64,000 nucleotides of DNA from Aspidiotus rigidus (taxonomy: Eukaryota; Arthropoda; Insecta; Hemiptera; Diaspididae). Below are positions 12,876 through 26,000 of the stretch, in pieces. Under the pieces are notes generated by a model that worked only from the letters and a program-made list of their open reading frames with translations, made no database searches and was not told where the DNA came from. The stretch covers positions 2,342,501 through 2,406,500 of the forward strand of contig JAVHKY010000044.1 in NCBI GenBank assembly GCA_035079385.1. Direction: 5' to 3'. The position numbers and the translations under genes are program-made. Each line of letters opens with the position of its first letter. Position 1 is the stretch's first letter.

Positions 12876-14183
12876 TGAGTCATTGTTTCCTTTGATATCA
12901 TCAACCTGTATAATCATGTCTTTTTCATCTTCAAGATCGAAGGTATAAAGGCACTCACACAGAACTCTCACATCCACCCTTCCCCCTACATCGCAGAGTG
13001 ATAGCTTTTTCTTTTTCTTATGAAATGCCTTTACCTAAACTTTGTGATATGTTAATTCAATTAGAAAGTCATTTCTGCAGGTTCATTTCCTTCCTCCGTT
13101 TGGCAGAAACTTTTATGGATGCAGAACCCAGGATTTCTCCATCCGTTGTAAGTTATAATGATCAATCGTATCTACAAAGTACCGGTATTTTCATGTGGAC
13201 AAAATCCTGGGTTCCACGTCGAAACTTGACAACTTCCGCAATTTTTTGGATTGGTCTTACACTCCAATTAAGTTCGCGCTAGGAATCGGCTGCAACAGCA
13301 TTCAGCTTTCTAGATGTCGCCATCTCCACGTACTCGGGCTTTCGAGAATTCCAAATCTTATTCAGGAAACCAATAACTGAATTTCTTTTCCACCGTACTC
13401 ATAAATGTGCAGCTTTCTTTCATAGTTTATTGTCTGGTATTCACCTCTCCCATCAACTGTTTAGCCCTGGCCGTGGTTTAGCAAAATATAAATACCATCC
13501 TACTCCAACAGTATCCACATTGACATAGAAACATTGGTCCACCGAAACAACTTATCTCCCGATTTTTTGACTTCATTACTGCTGTACTTCCTAGAAAAAA
13601 AAAAAAAGAAAGAGAATCGGATCAAAATGCAATTTCGCTCATAAAATGTTCTGTTTCATGAAACCCCTAAATCTTTGACCAATATATCATTCTTTAACCT
13701 TAATCGAAAATCTGTCCTTCAAAAGGGAAAACCCGCGGAAAAAAGAGCGGTGTTTATTTAACAAATATAGGTACCACGATTATCCTGTCATTTATGCAGG
13801 AAAGTCACCAGCGCATCAGTCGAAAACCGTGAACGAGCTCAATGCCCTAATCTTCTCGGAAACTGCTCACCTGAAATTCCTTTGAAAAATGACATACGTC
13901 TCTTTGATGAGACGTTTGATAGACGCATCACGCTGAAGAAACAGAAATAATTTAAGTAGTAAGCAGATGAAGGCTCTGATAAGAACGTGAGTACTCGTTA
14001 ATACTCTCACAGTCGTCTTCATTAATCACTCATGTACTCGATATACCCCTCAATTTCACCCTTATCTTTTTCTCAATATTCAATAGGTATTAACTTTCCG
14101 TTTATGATAGATTTTATTGGAAGCTTTTAAATTGAATTTCGTATCTACAATAATTTGCTCGTAAGTTGTTATCTTTTCCATTA

Positions 14184-14343
14184 CAGGGACGTACGCAGAA
14201 ATTTTTTCGGGGGGGGGGGGTAGTCGAAAAATTATGTGATGTAATTCTGTCATATCCTTCCTATCATAATTGATTTTTATTTCTGGGGGAATCACAAGGC
14301 TTCTGGGGGTTTTGACCCTCAAACCCCCCTACGTACGCCACTG
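14184..14343. mobile_element. Short MITE with CAGnGRCGTACG termini and G/C homopolymer runs
   Basis: The 160-bp element begins CAGGGACGTACGCAG and ends CTACGTACGCCACTG. It is flanked on both sides by CATTA (14179-14183 and 14344-14348), a likely 5-bp target duplication. Subterminal runs of about 12 G and 6 C face each other. Termini like CAGTGGCGTA occur in several insect DNA-transposon groups, so the superfamily is left open. A related right end (TACGTACGCCACT) stands alone near 7143. Confidence 0.6.
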
Positions 14344-17300
14344 CATTATTTATCAATAATTTATGTTCTGATCCTAATTTTTTATCAACGATCACATGAT
14401 CATCATTTCCTAAAACTTGCCTGAAAGGTTGCATAAATTACGAAATTTATTTTTCAAAACTTATGCATGGCCATGTAAATATAATTTTCCGACTTGCTGT
14501 CACATATGAGAACTGGACATGGTGTACCTATGTCAAATTAATCCCGGCTTAAGTCTCAACATAGGGCGATAAAAGTTTGATATAGGGAGAAGGTTTCGCC
14601 GTGGGCACTGAAAAACCTCACTTCATGGCTGTCTCATCAGTTAACAAAACAGTTGACTAGATATTGTTGACACTGCGTGTCTGTTTTCAGATAGGTTCAA
14701 ATAACAGGACTTTCCCTTGCATGAAATTGACTCATGTTGGATTGAGGTTTTTATCTTCACTCTTTCTACTCATCAATCGAAAAAAAAAAAAATTGATACA
14801 TCTTTCACTGAGCTGCAAAAGATACCATTTTTGCGTCGATTTGGAAGTATCCTACCTGAACAGTGTACCTAACCTGTACGTAGACCAGTTGTCTATATTT
14901 TTTTGTCATAATATTCAGCTATACTCGACTGAAGATATTAATATGTATGTAAGTTATTATTGGAAGTCGATAATTTTTGAAAAATATAGGTCAGGCAAAA
15001 ATCTCTCGCGAAAGGTAGGTGGATCTCCGCACAAATCGTCACCTAGCGCATACGACAGGCGCGAAATTATTCGTAGGCAGTCGATAGGCGAGTGTACAGA
15101 ACTGATGTACATCATCAGTATAGATATGTCAAATTAAACATTCTTCAAATGATTGTTCCGCTACTGTATAGTATGAAAAGTGGTTTCTGATGTGATGAGA
15201 AAATAATGCTCGTATCATTTCTTTATTACCGTACGGTAATGTATCTTGTAAATGTGCATCGCCTTATACAGACCTTCCATTCATTTTATAAATAACTTTC
15301 CACGAAAATGTAAATTATGAACTAACAACGAAATATTTAGCTTTTTTCCTAATTTGAGTCTGAATACGGTTATTATGAAAATTTTTAGTTTTTCTTTCGC
15401 GAGTTCGCGTTTCATAATAGCCTATAAGAACATCAGGAACATCAGCAGAGTCTGTACCGGATCGATATTCATGTTTACATTATTACAAGGTCTCTATAGC
15501 TGATGGAAATAGGTATTACGAGTACCTACTACAAATCGCAGGTACTTTGAATCATCTGCTTCCGACTTTCTTTCTAAAAATACGGTAAGCGAATTATCAA
15601 TTCATCATGATATTGACAGGCAACAAGAGCATCTTTAACACTTGACTGATGTTGGACGTTATAGTATCTCTGTTGATTACCTATCGTGACTTTGTTCAGG
15701 TAGAAGTCTCATTCTTTAGACAAACAGAAGATTTCAAACTCCTTCATCCATTGCGGAAAGTACGCATTTGTAAGAATAAGTACATGACCAGAAATGTGGA
15801 TAGAAGTGAGCAAAAAGCAGCTTCGATTCTGTCCAGACGTATCAAATACCTTCACGGTTCATTCACATAGAAAATTTTGTATTAGCCTTGCAGTGAGTAC
15901 AGTTTTTTAAGGGGAAGCCTTTTTTAAGGGGGGTTATTTGAGGAAAACGATCGCAGTCCGTTATTGTGGTTTAAAAGAGGTAGGGCTCAGATCCATATAA
16001 TATCAGGAAGTGGACTTGGAAAAGTTTTATCCTCGAAGCTATATACCCAAGGAGAGGGACTTGGCCAATTTGCCCCAACGGACAATGTAGATGACGGAGG
16101 ATTTGGTAAAATTCCTATCTTTAAAGCACAGACTTGAGGAACTAGGAAAAATTTTGACTAGGTAAGTAATCGATCGTAATCGATCACTGTTATGGAATTA
16201 ATGAAAACGCAATGTACGTGTTGAAGACGTAGAGTGTATTGAATGTTGGATATAGAAGAATAGTACAGAGTGATCTCATTGACAGTATACAGTATAGATA
16301 AGAATTGATAAGAGTAAGGAGTAGGTTAGACCCCACTCCTGTTGTGACACTACAATCACTATCGCGTTAGAAATTCCTCCATAAAAAAGGTTTTCTGTTT
16401 GTTCAAGTAAAACCACGCGGTCTGATTTTTATTTTGTATTTTTTTATAACCAGAGTACCTTGTTGAATAGGTTCTATAAGCACCTATTTTGTTCTATACG
16501 TACTTGTGTCTGGTCTAAGGATCGTATCACTTACAGTAACGAAAGAAGAGACTCACGCGTCGCACTCTGGTTAGATTATAGGTATGGAAATTAGTTCGGC
16601 ACGTTAAATATTTAACTTACACCGATGTACGTACATGCGTTTCATCTGATATAGAAGATCGTCGCAAATATTCGAAAGTACCTTCTCTCTTCTCCAACGT
16701 ACATTTGGTCTAGGTACACCAAAAGCTATTTTCACCATACGCAACTTAATTACAGTCTATTTTATTTATTCGTATACGTGCGTATAATCATCAACACGGA
16801 GGAAATATTACGGACAATTACTATGGTGCTAATGACCAAGCTGATAGGATACACTCTGCAGCCGTATACATGACTTCGTAAACTATTTTTGACTGGGTTG
16901 AATTTCGGCCTTATAATCAAAGACAGTGCACGCAACAAACCAAATCAGTTGGAGCATGTCAGTTAATGAAGATCGTCAGTGCGATGATTAACGAAGCAGA
17001 AGAATGCAATCATTTTTGCACTTGTTGGGTATCCCTGACGACGACAATGTATTTAACACTACGTGGCCAAGAAGACAAATTTTGAAATCGGGTAAATTCT
17101 ATAATGAAGAAAGTCATATTATTCACATGCAGAAAAAAAATCCTGTGGCTTCACTGTGAAAAAATTCTTTCCACTGTGACTGTATACAATTATGTGTAGG
17201 TCTTCACAATATTGCTTGGAACAAGAATTTTTTTACACATGATTTTAGACTATCAAAATTGACAATTTTTCACATTATTTCAAGAAAAAGCTACGTTTCA

Positions 17301-17980
17301 TAAAAATTTTAAGATCTAAGTGATTAGAAGTTGAGTGAATTGGCTGACAAGTATAAACTTTGATTTTGAAAAGCTTAACATCGAAACGAGTAATAGACCA
17401 CAATATTCAGTATATGCGTGATTTTCCCTCGATAAATCGGTAAAAATTGAGCTTTGTCTTTTGCACTTCACTTTCTCATTAAAGGGAACAGATTTCCTGG
17501 TTGTTGTCAAACTTCCACACATTTTCAGGCCGGAAGGAGTTCGAAGTATAAATATGCTTTACAAATACGGGTTCGTGCAATTAGACTAGGGTACCTATGA
17601 ATTTTTTGAATTAATGGTCTTATCATTTGTCATAACCGCTGTAGTGTATTGAGAAAATACAGAATTTTCTTATTTTTTTGACCATCGAGCTGTATGTAAT
17701 ATGAGGTTCATTCGGAAATATTGCCGCCTTCAAGTTATACAACGGGGGACTTGAGAAACTTCGGCCATCCTGATAGATGTATGAGGGAAAGGGATTTGAA
17801 GGAGTTTCAAGTTTCGAGCCATATATAAAAGAAGGGGGACTGTAAAACTTCCGAACATCAAATTATATAATCGTGTATCAGAAGGGGAACTCAAATGAAC
17901 GGCAAAATAATCTGTCCCAATGATCGATTATCGAACGGCGAAAATAGATTTCGAAATAGAGCGCTAAGACGCATAACAAT

Positions 17981-18123
17981 CAGGGGTGCGGTGATCCCCC
18001 TGGCCCAATAAAGAAACCCCCCTCGAACTTTAATTTCTTACCAAAAAACAAATATATATATAAGGGGCCTCTAAAGCGAATGCGAAGGATCATCTTCATG
18101 AAAATGGCCTCACAACACCCCTG
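17981..18123. mobile_element. Short MITE, copy 1 of a two-copy family
   Basis: The 143-bp element starts CAGGGGTGCGGTGA and ends TCACAACACCCCTG, an imperfect inverted pair. The interior (CCCCCTCGAACTTTAATTTC, then AAGGATCATCTTCATGAAAA) matches the copy at 25847-26000. A third, more decayed relative lies near 12510-12600. No convincing target duplication was found. Confidence 0.55.
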
Positions 18124-18230
18124 ATCAATGGTGAAATTTATAATAGCTGATTATTTGTTGAAAAGTAAGGCCTAAATTTCCCTGACGGTAAGCGATAGTC
18201 TTAGTAGGTCTATACCGTAAAAATGATAAG

Positions 18231-18820
18231 TAGAGTTAGGATCTGCCGGTTTTTGTCAAATGATTTCCTTTGAGGACGAGTCAAAAATAATGAAAGATGA
18301 ACACGATGTAGGGTGTAGGAAGGCCAGGAAAAAAATTTTATTTCACCGAAAAATACCGAAAACAGAATAAACACCGAAAATGGACTTCACCACCGAATAA
18401 AACCGAAAATTGACTTAAACGACCAAAAATTCCCAAAAAACTGCTGGCAACGCGTGAAATAGCGAGATTTTGCAAAATAGTACGGAAATATTGTGAGTTA
18501 CGGAAATATTGTGAGTTACGAGAAAAATTGGTTGTTTTTGGAAAATCTACTAATTTCAAAAGAAATTGAACGTGAAGCTCACGTTGCGTTGGGTAGAGCA
18601 CTCGTTTTGAGGTTTATTGAGATCTCTTAAAAACTGAGTATGAATGTCTGCGAAAATCATAATTTTGGTCGTTATTACTGCGAAATTCCCCCTTTTTTAC
18701 CATTTTTTTTGGTAATTATTATTTTTACGTTCAAAAATTTAGAAAATACCGAATAATACCGAAAATGACATTTCAAAAAACCGAATTTTAATTTATCGGT
18801 ACCGAAAAATCCTAACTCTA
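18231..18820. mobile_element. Word-repeat MITE with 8-bp target duplication (ACCGAAAA word)
   Basis: The 590-bp element is bounded by TAGAGTTAGGAT and its inverse ATCCTAACTCTA (last base pair variable). Both sides carry ATGATAAG (18223-18230 and 18821-18828), an 8-bp target duplication as made by hAT- or P-type transposases. The interior repeats ACCGAAAA/TACCGAAAA many times near both ends and contains a small direct duplication of TACGGAAATATTGTGAGT near 18480-18520. There is no coding capacity. A fragment of the same family lies at about 52746-52930. Confidence 0.75.
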
Positions 18821-19653
18821 ATGATAAGGTATCCTTCCCTTGTCTATAGATGCGGATATTAATTTTTCTTCAAGTCGTCGTTTATGTTTTGATGGAGCAG
18901 TGATTTTTGTACAGAAATGCTTATTCCGTATGGTATATGGTCTGGAAACAGTTATTTCGTGGGTATTGAAAAATTTAACGTAGTCGGATCCGTAGTGAAG
19001 AATTGCATGTTCAGCGTAATCGAGTAGGATTAGTTTGAAGACACTCCTTGTATAGCCTACCTTCCATGAATGCGTCTGTAAAGCTGTAATCCGTATCGTT
19101 TTTCGTGTTCCTAATTTCGTCTTTTCTGCTTCATTTATTACAATCTATGTAAAATAACACGGAATACTTAGTTCGCTTTCCATCATTTGAGCGGTGCCAG
19201 CCGTATGCGAGTCGTGGCAAATAACTTTCTTCAATATCTATACAGCAAAATAAAACAAACACGGTGAGATTACACGTCCAGATTTTCCTTTCTGCGTGTT
19301 TATTAAAATTTATGGTTTTATTCTTTTTCTAACCATACCAAATGACTGTGTCGCCACTAAGTTATAACTATTCTTAATCCAATAAAATTTAAAAATATTA
19401 GAATAAACAAACGATTTTCAAGAAGAAGTGGCGTGCAATACACCAAGATTTTTATTGTAGTCCATAAAAAACATTTTTTTTTTTTAAATTATAATAAAAC
19501 AAAAAATTAAGTAATAAATAATACATTTTTTGTATTTCATTTTATTTTTTTTTAAATTTTGTCACAGTTTTCGACGAGCATTAAATGGATAACGTTCTTT
19601 AAATTTTTGAGCCCGTCTTAATCTTTACCACTCTTATTTGGAGTGTCACTGGT

Positions 19654-19804
<151 letters not shown>

Positions 19805-21777
19805 GCCATTCTCCTAATTGAATCGAGCTCCCCTGATGGCGAGTCCAGAGGAAAAGCTAATGATAAATTTTTGTAAAATACGGGGTTGAGAAAAATATTT
19901 AGCTCACGACACACGTCTTGATAAGGAAGTGCAGTTAAAAGTATTCTTCTGAAGCCTTGATAAGAAGTTGTTTTTCACCATTAACCACATTAGGATGCTG
20001 CAAGATTGTGGTTCAATTTCTCGGTATATTCCTGTAAATTGATTTTTGTGCTTATTCATTTCCATCATTAATTTTTTGGAAGTGAGTATCACACTCAGTA
20101 TGAATGTCGGTAGACTGGTTGAGAGTACTCAAGCTTGATTTCATAGGCAGTGCAAAATTGTTCTTGTTGGAAAATCTAAACAGTTAGTTGGAGACGGCTT
20201 TGAGATATAGACTTTCTTTCCCCTCGGTTTATATGAGCGAAAAACCAATTTTTAGGTCACTCAAATTGCGGCAGAGGTTTTTAAGTGGAAATTCTGAGTC
20301 CAAAGTTTTTTACCGCGCGATTAACTCCAAATTTTTCCAAATTTTTCGTCCCTGATGGGGCTTACAGCTCGTATTTGAGAACTTCTTCGAGTTTTTATTC
20401 ATCTCTTAATACTTAATCTTCGAAATTAATTATTTATCAACTAACTTGAAAAAAGAAACGTACGTTGAGAAATAAATTTTCAAGATTCATCGAAAAGAAG
20501 AGTTTTTTTTACCAACACCTTCGTAATTTATGAGAGCAAAACCTGAATAATAAAATAGTTTGAAGAGTCCCTGATTTAAATTCCATAGGAGAGAAGAATC
20601 CATCAGACATCAGTGCATTTTTCGTGGTTTGATAATCTTTCCCCTTTAGGTATGTTAATAGTCGCCCAATTTTGTACCAAATGATTGGGAGCAAGCACCC
20701 TAAAAGTATATTTCCTGAGAGAATTACTGAGCTCTAGATGAATGAAACAGCGAGCCTACAAAAATTTTTCGCTCATTTTGCTCGCAATTAACCTTACTGT
20801 TTTTCTTTTTTTGAAGAAAGAAAAAAATGCAAACTCTACGGGCCCCCTTAAAACACCGGGCTCGGAAACAAAGATACCAAATTACCACCTAATGTGCTGA
20901 GAACTCAGAATCATAAAATACGTATAAACGAGCTCAAATTTCAACAAACCGACCCATTCATGCGTGTAGGGAATTGAAATAATCACAATAAGTACTTTAT
21001 TTTAAGGCTCTGCTCGCACATATAAATCGAAAAAAGAAAATTGACGTTTTGAACGACAAATTCGTTCTTCTACACAGAACATGAGCCAAACATGCAATGA
21101 TCGGTAGAAAACGAGATAAAAACGAAAGAACACGGCATAACCAAAAATTAAATTAAGATAGGAAAGGAGGGTGAAACGTGAGAAAAAGGGAGGCCAATAG
21201 AGACAAGAGGAAACATTTTTACATACGATTTATGACAAAAGCATACATTCTATTATGAGGTCTTACCTACTATCTCTTTTAAAACTAATTAAGTTTTTAT
21301 CGTAGGTATCTCTCCTTTACGAGTATTATTTTCGGAAGTTAAAATATTAGGACGTTTGAAATTAAATTGGTGCCCTGTTTCTTCAGAATGAGATGAGAGA
21401 GCGATATCCACCTTCTGATTTTGTGCATAATTTTTATGCTGATGAATACATTTATGTGGGTAGGTACTGCAAGGTCTTCCCTACAAAAGACATGAGGACA
21501 GTCCGAGCAAGGGATGTGACCTACAAGCTCGGATTTATTAACGAGAATAATAGGAGATTTTATTTTAGAAAAGAGGATGTTCCTCTAGGTTTCATGATTA
21601 CTGAAAGTAGCACAAGCACCATCATTTAGTTTTCTAAGGGTCTTATCTATGATGTAACTTTTTATTCAAGGGTTGATTAGAGAGCTTGTGGATTATCCTA
21701 CCAGTGTATGGTGAAATGACGGAATATTAAGATGGGGTTATTGATTTTACGGGTGAAAGTGATATCAAGAAAATTAA

Positions 21778-21872
21778 TTAAAGTGAGAATTTGCTAAAGG
21801 AGTGCGAAATTTTACAAACCGAGTCAAAGACGAGGTGAGTAAAATGCACGAGTAGCAAATTTTCACTTTAAT
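21778..21872. mobile_element. Foldback element (hairpin 1)
   Basis: ATTAAAGTGAGAATTTGCTA at the left is mirrored by TAGCAAATTTTCACTTTAAT at the right. An inner arm GTGCGAAATTTTAC faces GTAAAATGCAC. About 95 bp in all; probably a MITE. Confidence 0.55.
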
Positions 21873-21902
21873 CGCTTGTATCAAGAAGATATTTTTCTCA
21901 AA

Positions 21903-21954
21903 ACATGATGGTAAAGATCGCTGACCGTGGGTAAAATCGCACTTTACCATCATG
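21903..21954. repeat. Short inverted repeat (hairpin 2)
   Basis: CATGATGGTAAAG is mirrored by CTTTACCATCATG, with a loop of about 26 bases. It sits 30 bp to the right of hairpin 1 and may be part of the same composite element. Confidence 0.5.
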
Positions 21955-22686
21955 TAATAAATAGATTGCAACTCGTCATAATAGTAAAGAAAATAACTTT
22001 TCTCCCTGAATTTCTAGAGAAGTTGTTTTGATAATACATATTTGCAGATTTCAAAAGAGGAGTATTTGACAAAATTAGTGGAAACACTTCCAAAAGATTT
22101 GCACTGATAAAATTTTAGAGGAAAAGTTGTAAAAGATAATACCTTTCAAAATAATAGCAAAGGACTCGTTGTTGTTGACATGTTTCATGTCTTAGCGCTA
22201 CCCCCCTAATTCCAAAATTTGCGTCCGTCCGTACAACCAGCTCCTAGTATACTAGGCTTCATTGTACTGGCCCTAATATACATTATGTTTTTTTTTTCTT
22301 CAAGAAATTGTTGTGATATAACCGAAAACCGGAGATTTTCAAAAATTTCGTCGTGTCTCAGTTTTTTTTCTCCCTTCCACCACACTTGCATTTAACAAAA
22401 CTAATTTTTTTGTGTAAGTCTGTGTCCTCTTGTTTTCCTCCCACAGGAAGGGTCTAATATTATTCTAATTTAGATGTCCATAAAAGGAAAGTTTTCGAAA
22501 CAAACTGATTCTTTTTATAGCACTCCTGCAGTGTAGAGACACGTACCTTCAAATAATATTAAAAAGGAATTTCCTAGCTCGCTGCTGAGTGACAGCCACA
22601 TAGGCTTGGGTTCCTTTTAAAAAAACATTTTTTATAAATAATTTGATGAATGTTCAATTAATTGTTTTTTTCTTTTTCCCTTCCAG

Positions 22687-22961
22687 ATTACGCTGAATCG
22701 TCAAAACGACCTATAGTTTTGCGAACTCGATGGAAAAGTAAGCGTAAGCACGGTAAAAAACATGGCCACATCAAAATCAAACATTTCAAGAAACTGAAGA
22801 AATTCATGTTGCCTCTTCTCTTAGCGTATAAGTTGAAATTTTTCACATTAGTGCCTTTATTATTGGGAGGGTTAGTTCTCATTGTTGCCACGACTGGATT
22901 CGCAGGATTTTTTTTCGCACTCTTCGCGGTCGGCCTTGGACTGAAGACAGGTCACCATTAG
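22687..22961 (+). CDS. Osiris-like protein, exon 2 (basic linker and hydrophobic domain)
   Basis: This is the second and last coding exon, joined in phase 1 to the exon ending at 6056, and it ends with a TAG stop at 22959-22961. It encodes about 91 residues. First comes a basic, His/Lys-rich stretch (KKHGHIKIKHFKKLKKF). Then follows a long hydrophobic region rich in Leu, Gly and Phe (LPLLLAYKLKFFTLVPLLLG onward) and a short GLKTGHH tail. A Lys-rich segment followed by repeated short hydrophobic stretches resembles the core of insect Osiris (DUF1676) proteins. Those proteins act in the secretory/endosomal route and in shaping cuticle. The Osiris Cys pair and AQxLAY motif are not evident, so this may be an Osiris relative or another insect-specific family. 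A poly(A) signal follows 70 bases after the stop. Confidence 0.65.
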
Positions 22962-23030
22962 GTCCGCCTGCTTGCGCTCATATAAAAGTCCTGCGTTACC
23001 TCGCATTTGAATGGCGCCAATCTATTTTAT

Positions 23031-23036
23031 AATAAA
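23031..23036 (+). promoter_or_regulatory. Poly(A) signal AATAAA of the Osiris-like gene
   Basis: AATAAA lies 70 bases after the stop codon at 22961, in an AT-rich 3' region. Further signals downstream (near 24020 and 24185) could give longer 3' ends. Confidence 0.5.
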
Positions 23037-23099
23037 AATTTAATATATTATATATTCTTTCCGTTCAGTATCGATGTTCATTACTGTCCCATTTATACC

Positions 23100-25840
23100 G
23101 ATGTATTGTACAAATAGGCCTGTATTTATCGTTATTTTGTATGTATATAGTTGATATATTTATTAGAGTTGTACCATTCAACGGATTATGAATAGGTCGA
23201 CGTCAAATTATTTGTACAATAATTCATTTTATTTATTAAGAAAGATACCTATTTAAAAGAAAAAAAAAATATATAAGATTATTATTCATTCAATTATTTC
23301 CGAAATTAAACTAATTTAATGTATCTCCTCTATGAAGTCAGATGTCATATTATAACTTTCATGTATCACGTGATAAATTTTACTCGTATATCTACCAAGC
23401 ACGTACCGGTATTTATTATATTTTATTCGTTTTAGAGAGGTCTTTAATTTCAGAAATTTTTTCAGAACGTAGGCCTAATATACTAAAGACTGATCATCTT
23501 CGAAGACTTTAATGAAATGTGTTAACGTTTTTATCAGGATAGTATGTACTACCAGCAAGTAGTGGAATGGTCTTCTACATGCATTATTGTATGTATTTTA
23601 CTGTACTTACTCGTACATTCTAGTTACACGCTTTCACGAAACCACGCTCTCCACACCTGACTCGAAATTATTACAATGTATTTAATTTTTATCTTTGTTG
23701 ACACCGATAATACGGTGAAGATAATAGAATTATGGTCGTCTTTTGAATCGAGGCCGTAAAAACTGTACGAAAGTTTTAATGGCGTGAGTTTACTTTTATA
23801 TGCACGCACGAAGAGAATGATTTCTACATCTCACAGCATTATGATGAATGAAGCAAAATGAACGTTCATTTTTACAAGGTCGTGAAAAAAGAAATAACAG
23901 TTGAGAGAAAAAAATCTAAAAAAAAAAAGGAAAAAAAAAATCGGTCTTCGGTATCGCCGCCAAGATGAAGGAAAAGAAATTCACTTGTAATCAAATAACA
24001 ATAACACAGTGACATTGCAAATAAATAAGAAATTATGAATGCTCGAATTTTTTTTTGTCTGACATATACGAGTAATTTACCACTATATCTAGCAATAAGA
24101 ATGTTACTTATGTTTGTATAAGTGTTAAAAAGAGACTAAAAAAGTCTATCATAAATTATATGGTTTTATTTGTTTCCAGAAACAATAAATTTTATCAATT
24201 AAAATCAATCAGAAATATTACTCATATTTTGGGACTGTTTACTATTCACGATGTTGGTGTGCTCACAAAGACTACTTCCAAACTTGAATGAGTTCGCCAT
24301 CGCGATGTTAAAATGAAAAAGTGAAAGCATTTACAATTCCCCAAAAATATTTATTCCCAATGCTTCCAATAGCCTGGAGTTTGATGAGAGTGATTATTTG
24401 ACTTTCAACCACCACTTTACGTGGGTAAGAAATAGGGAAAAAGGAATCGAGGCAAAGCTATTGGTGATCCATATTTAATGTAGATAAATTTTTAAAAACT
24501 TTACGTGCCGGGGGAGCAGATTTTTTTCAAAGTATTATTTCGTTCTTGAGAATTGAATTCAGAATTAAGAGTTCTTAAAAGTCGAAATTTTTCCGAGTTC
24601 TTTGATAGTTGAAATTCTAAAAGTCACCCTAACGTAACTCAGAAATCGAAATATTTCGAAGTCTCCCATCACCACATAGCTCGTTGGTCGGAATTCTTGT
24701 GAGTCCCACCTCCGATACCAAAAAAGCAGAGAGGAGAAAATTTGTACTCATTGCCTAATTGGATTGAATAAGGTCAGTTTTTGCCAAACGGCGAACGGAG
24801 GGATGTGTCAAATTTTTCAAGGAAGACCCTCCTCATTGAAATGTACAATAGGCTTATACTAGGGTGAGAAATGCTGCGGAGCGATTGAGATCGTCAGCTA
24901 ATTATCCTAACCTACAGTATACGTAACCTTAACCAATTTTGAGTTCTGACGAGCTTTGATTCCGGGATGGAGGCTCTGTTAAACTCTCTCTAGTTTCTTT
25001 TTTAAACAAAATTCCTTTATTTCTCTGCATGTGCAGGTAGATAACTCACTTTTAAAAAGTGTATAAAAAAGATTTTTGTATGATGTACGTCTCATTCGGG
25101 ATTTTCTCATCGAAGTAGACAATTCTCTACCTATTTTTAAACTGAAAATCACGATCAAATAGTCCACTAATTAGATAAAAGAATGATTGGACTGGACTGT
25201 TATAGTTATAAGACGGTGCCGAAATGTTTCATTTTTCCAGTTCCTTTTCTTTATCAGAGATTGTTTTGTGTTCCAAAATAAGTATCTACAATAATCGACG
25301 ATCGTATTTCCTCAATAGTTAAGTTGTAATAGCCGTTTATACAAAAATTCGCTGATATTTGTTGGTAAGCTACTTAACAGGTTACGTACATGACGTTGAG
25401 GTCTGCTGCACGTCCGAGTAATTTTTTATTTCATTATTCGATGCGACGTTCCAACTTATTATTTAGAATTTTTACCAACAAAAGATGAACTGTAAAACGA
25501 GTGATAATCTTCTTTTGTAATGATTCTCTTTTTAATTTACACCGCATCATTTTTTCAACAAAGAAAAAAAAAAGAAGCTGTAGGCATGGAGACAATTGAG
25601 TATACGTATTTACAATCCTACCGTACTTATGTCGTTATCCGCCAATTTTCGGTACCTGTAGCAGTTTTCATATGCACCCTCATATTAAGTCGAAAATCTG
25701 AGATATTCATCATGTTTTCAAGTTTAACTCAAATGTCTAATGAATATTTTATGAAGTGAAATCTAAATTGATTAATCAACGAATATGAAATTGACCCATA
25801 GTCATTAGGAATATTTGATCCGTTGAAGGAATAAAGAAAG
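23100..25840. other. Non-genic stretch
   Basis: AT-rich DNA without convincing exons. Around 24575-24720 are diverged copies of the GTCGAAATTTTTCC word seen in the 6667 element. A-rich runs lie near 23880-23940. Confidence 0.5.
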
Positions 25841-25846
25841 CGCATA

Positions 25847-26000
25847 CAGGGTTGCCATGATCCCCTTGGTTCAATCCCCCTCAAATTTCAATTCCTCATG
25901 GCTAAAGAAAAAACAAAAATGAATCGGGAAAAAAGTTTGTATGGCCCCCTCTAAAACGAATACGAAGAATCGTCTTCATAAAAATGGCCTCACAACACCC
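25847..26000. mobile_element. Short MITE, copy 2 of the 17981 family
   Basis: Starts CAGGGTTGCCATGATCC and ends GGCCTCACAACACCC. The right half (ACGAAGAATCGTCTTCATAA then AAATGGCCTCACAACACCCC) closely matches 18080-18122. The target duplication is not clear. Confidence 0.55.

Noticed and set aside
14664..15137. 157-codon open frame on the + strand
   Set aside because: Low-complexity, Leu/Ser/Lys-biased translation of AT-rich DNA, without motif or splice context; most likely chance.
21393..21629. Open frame of 78 codons with protein-like composition after an acceptor-like TTTCTTCAG
   Set aside because: No family recognised, no partner exon or donor found. It may be an old transposon piece, so I did not call it a gene.
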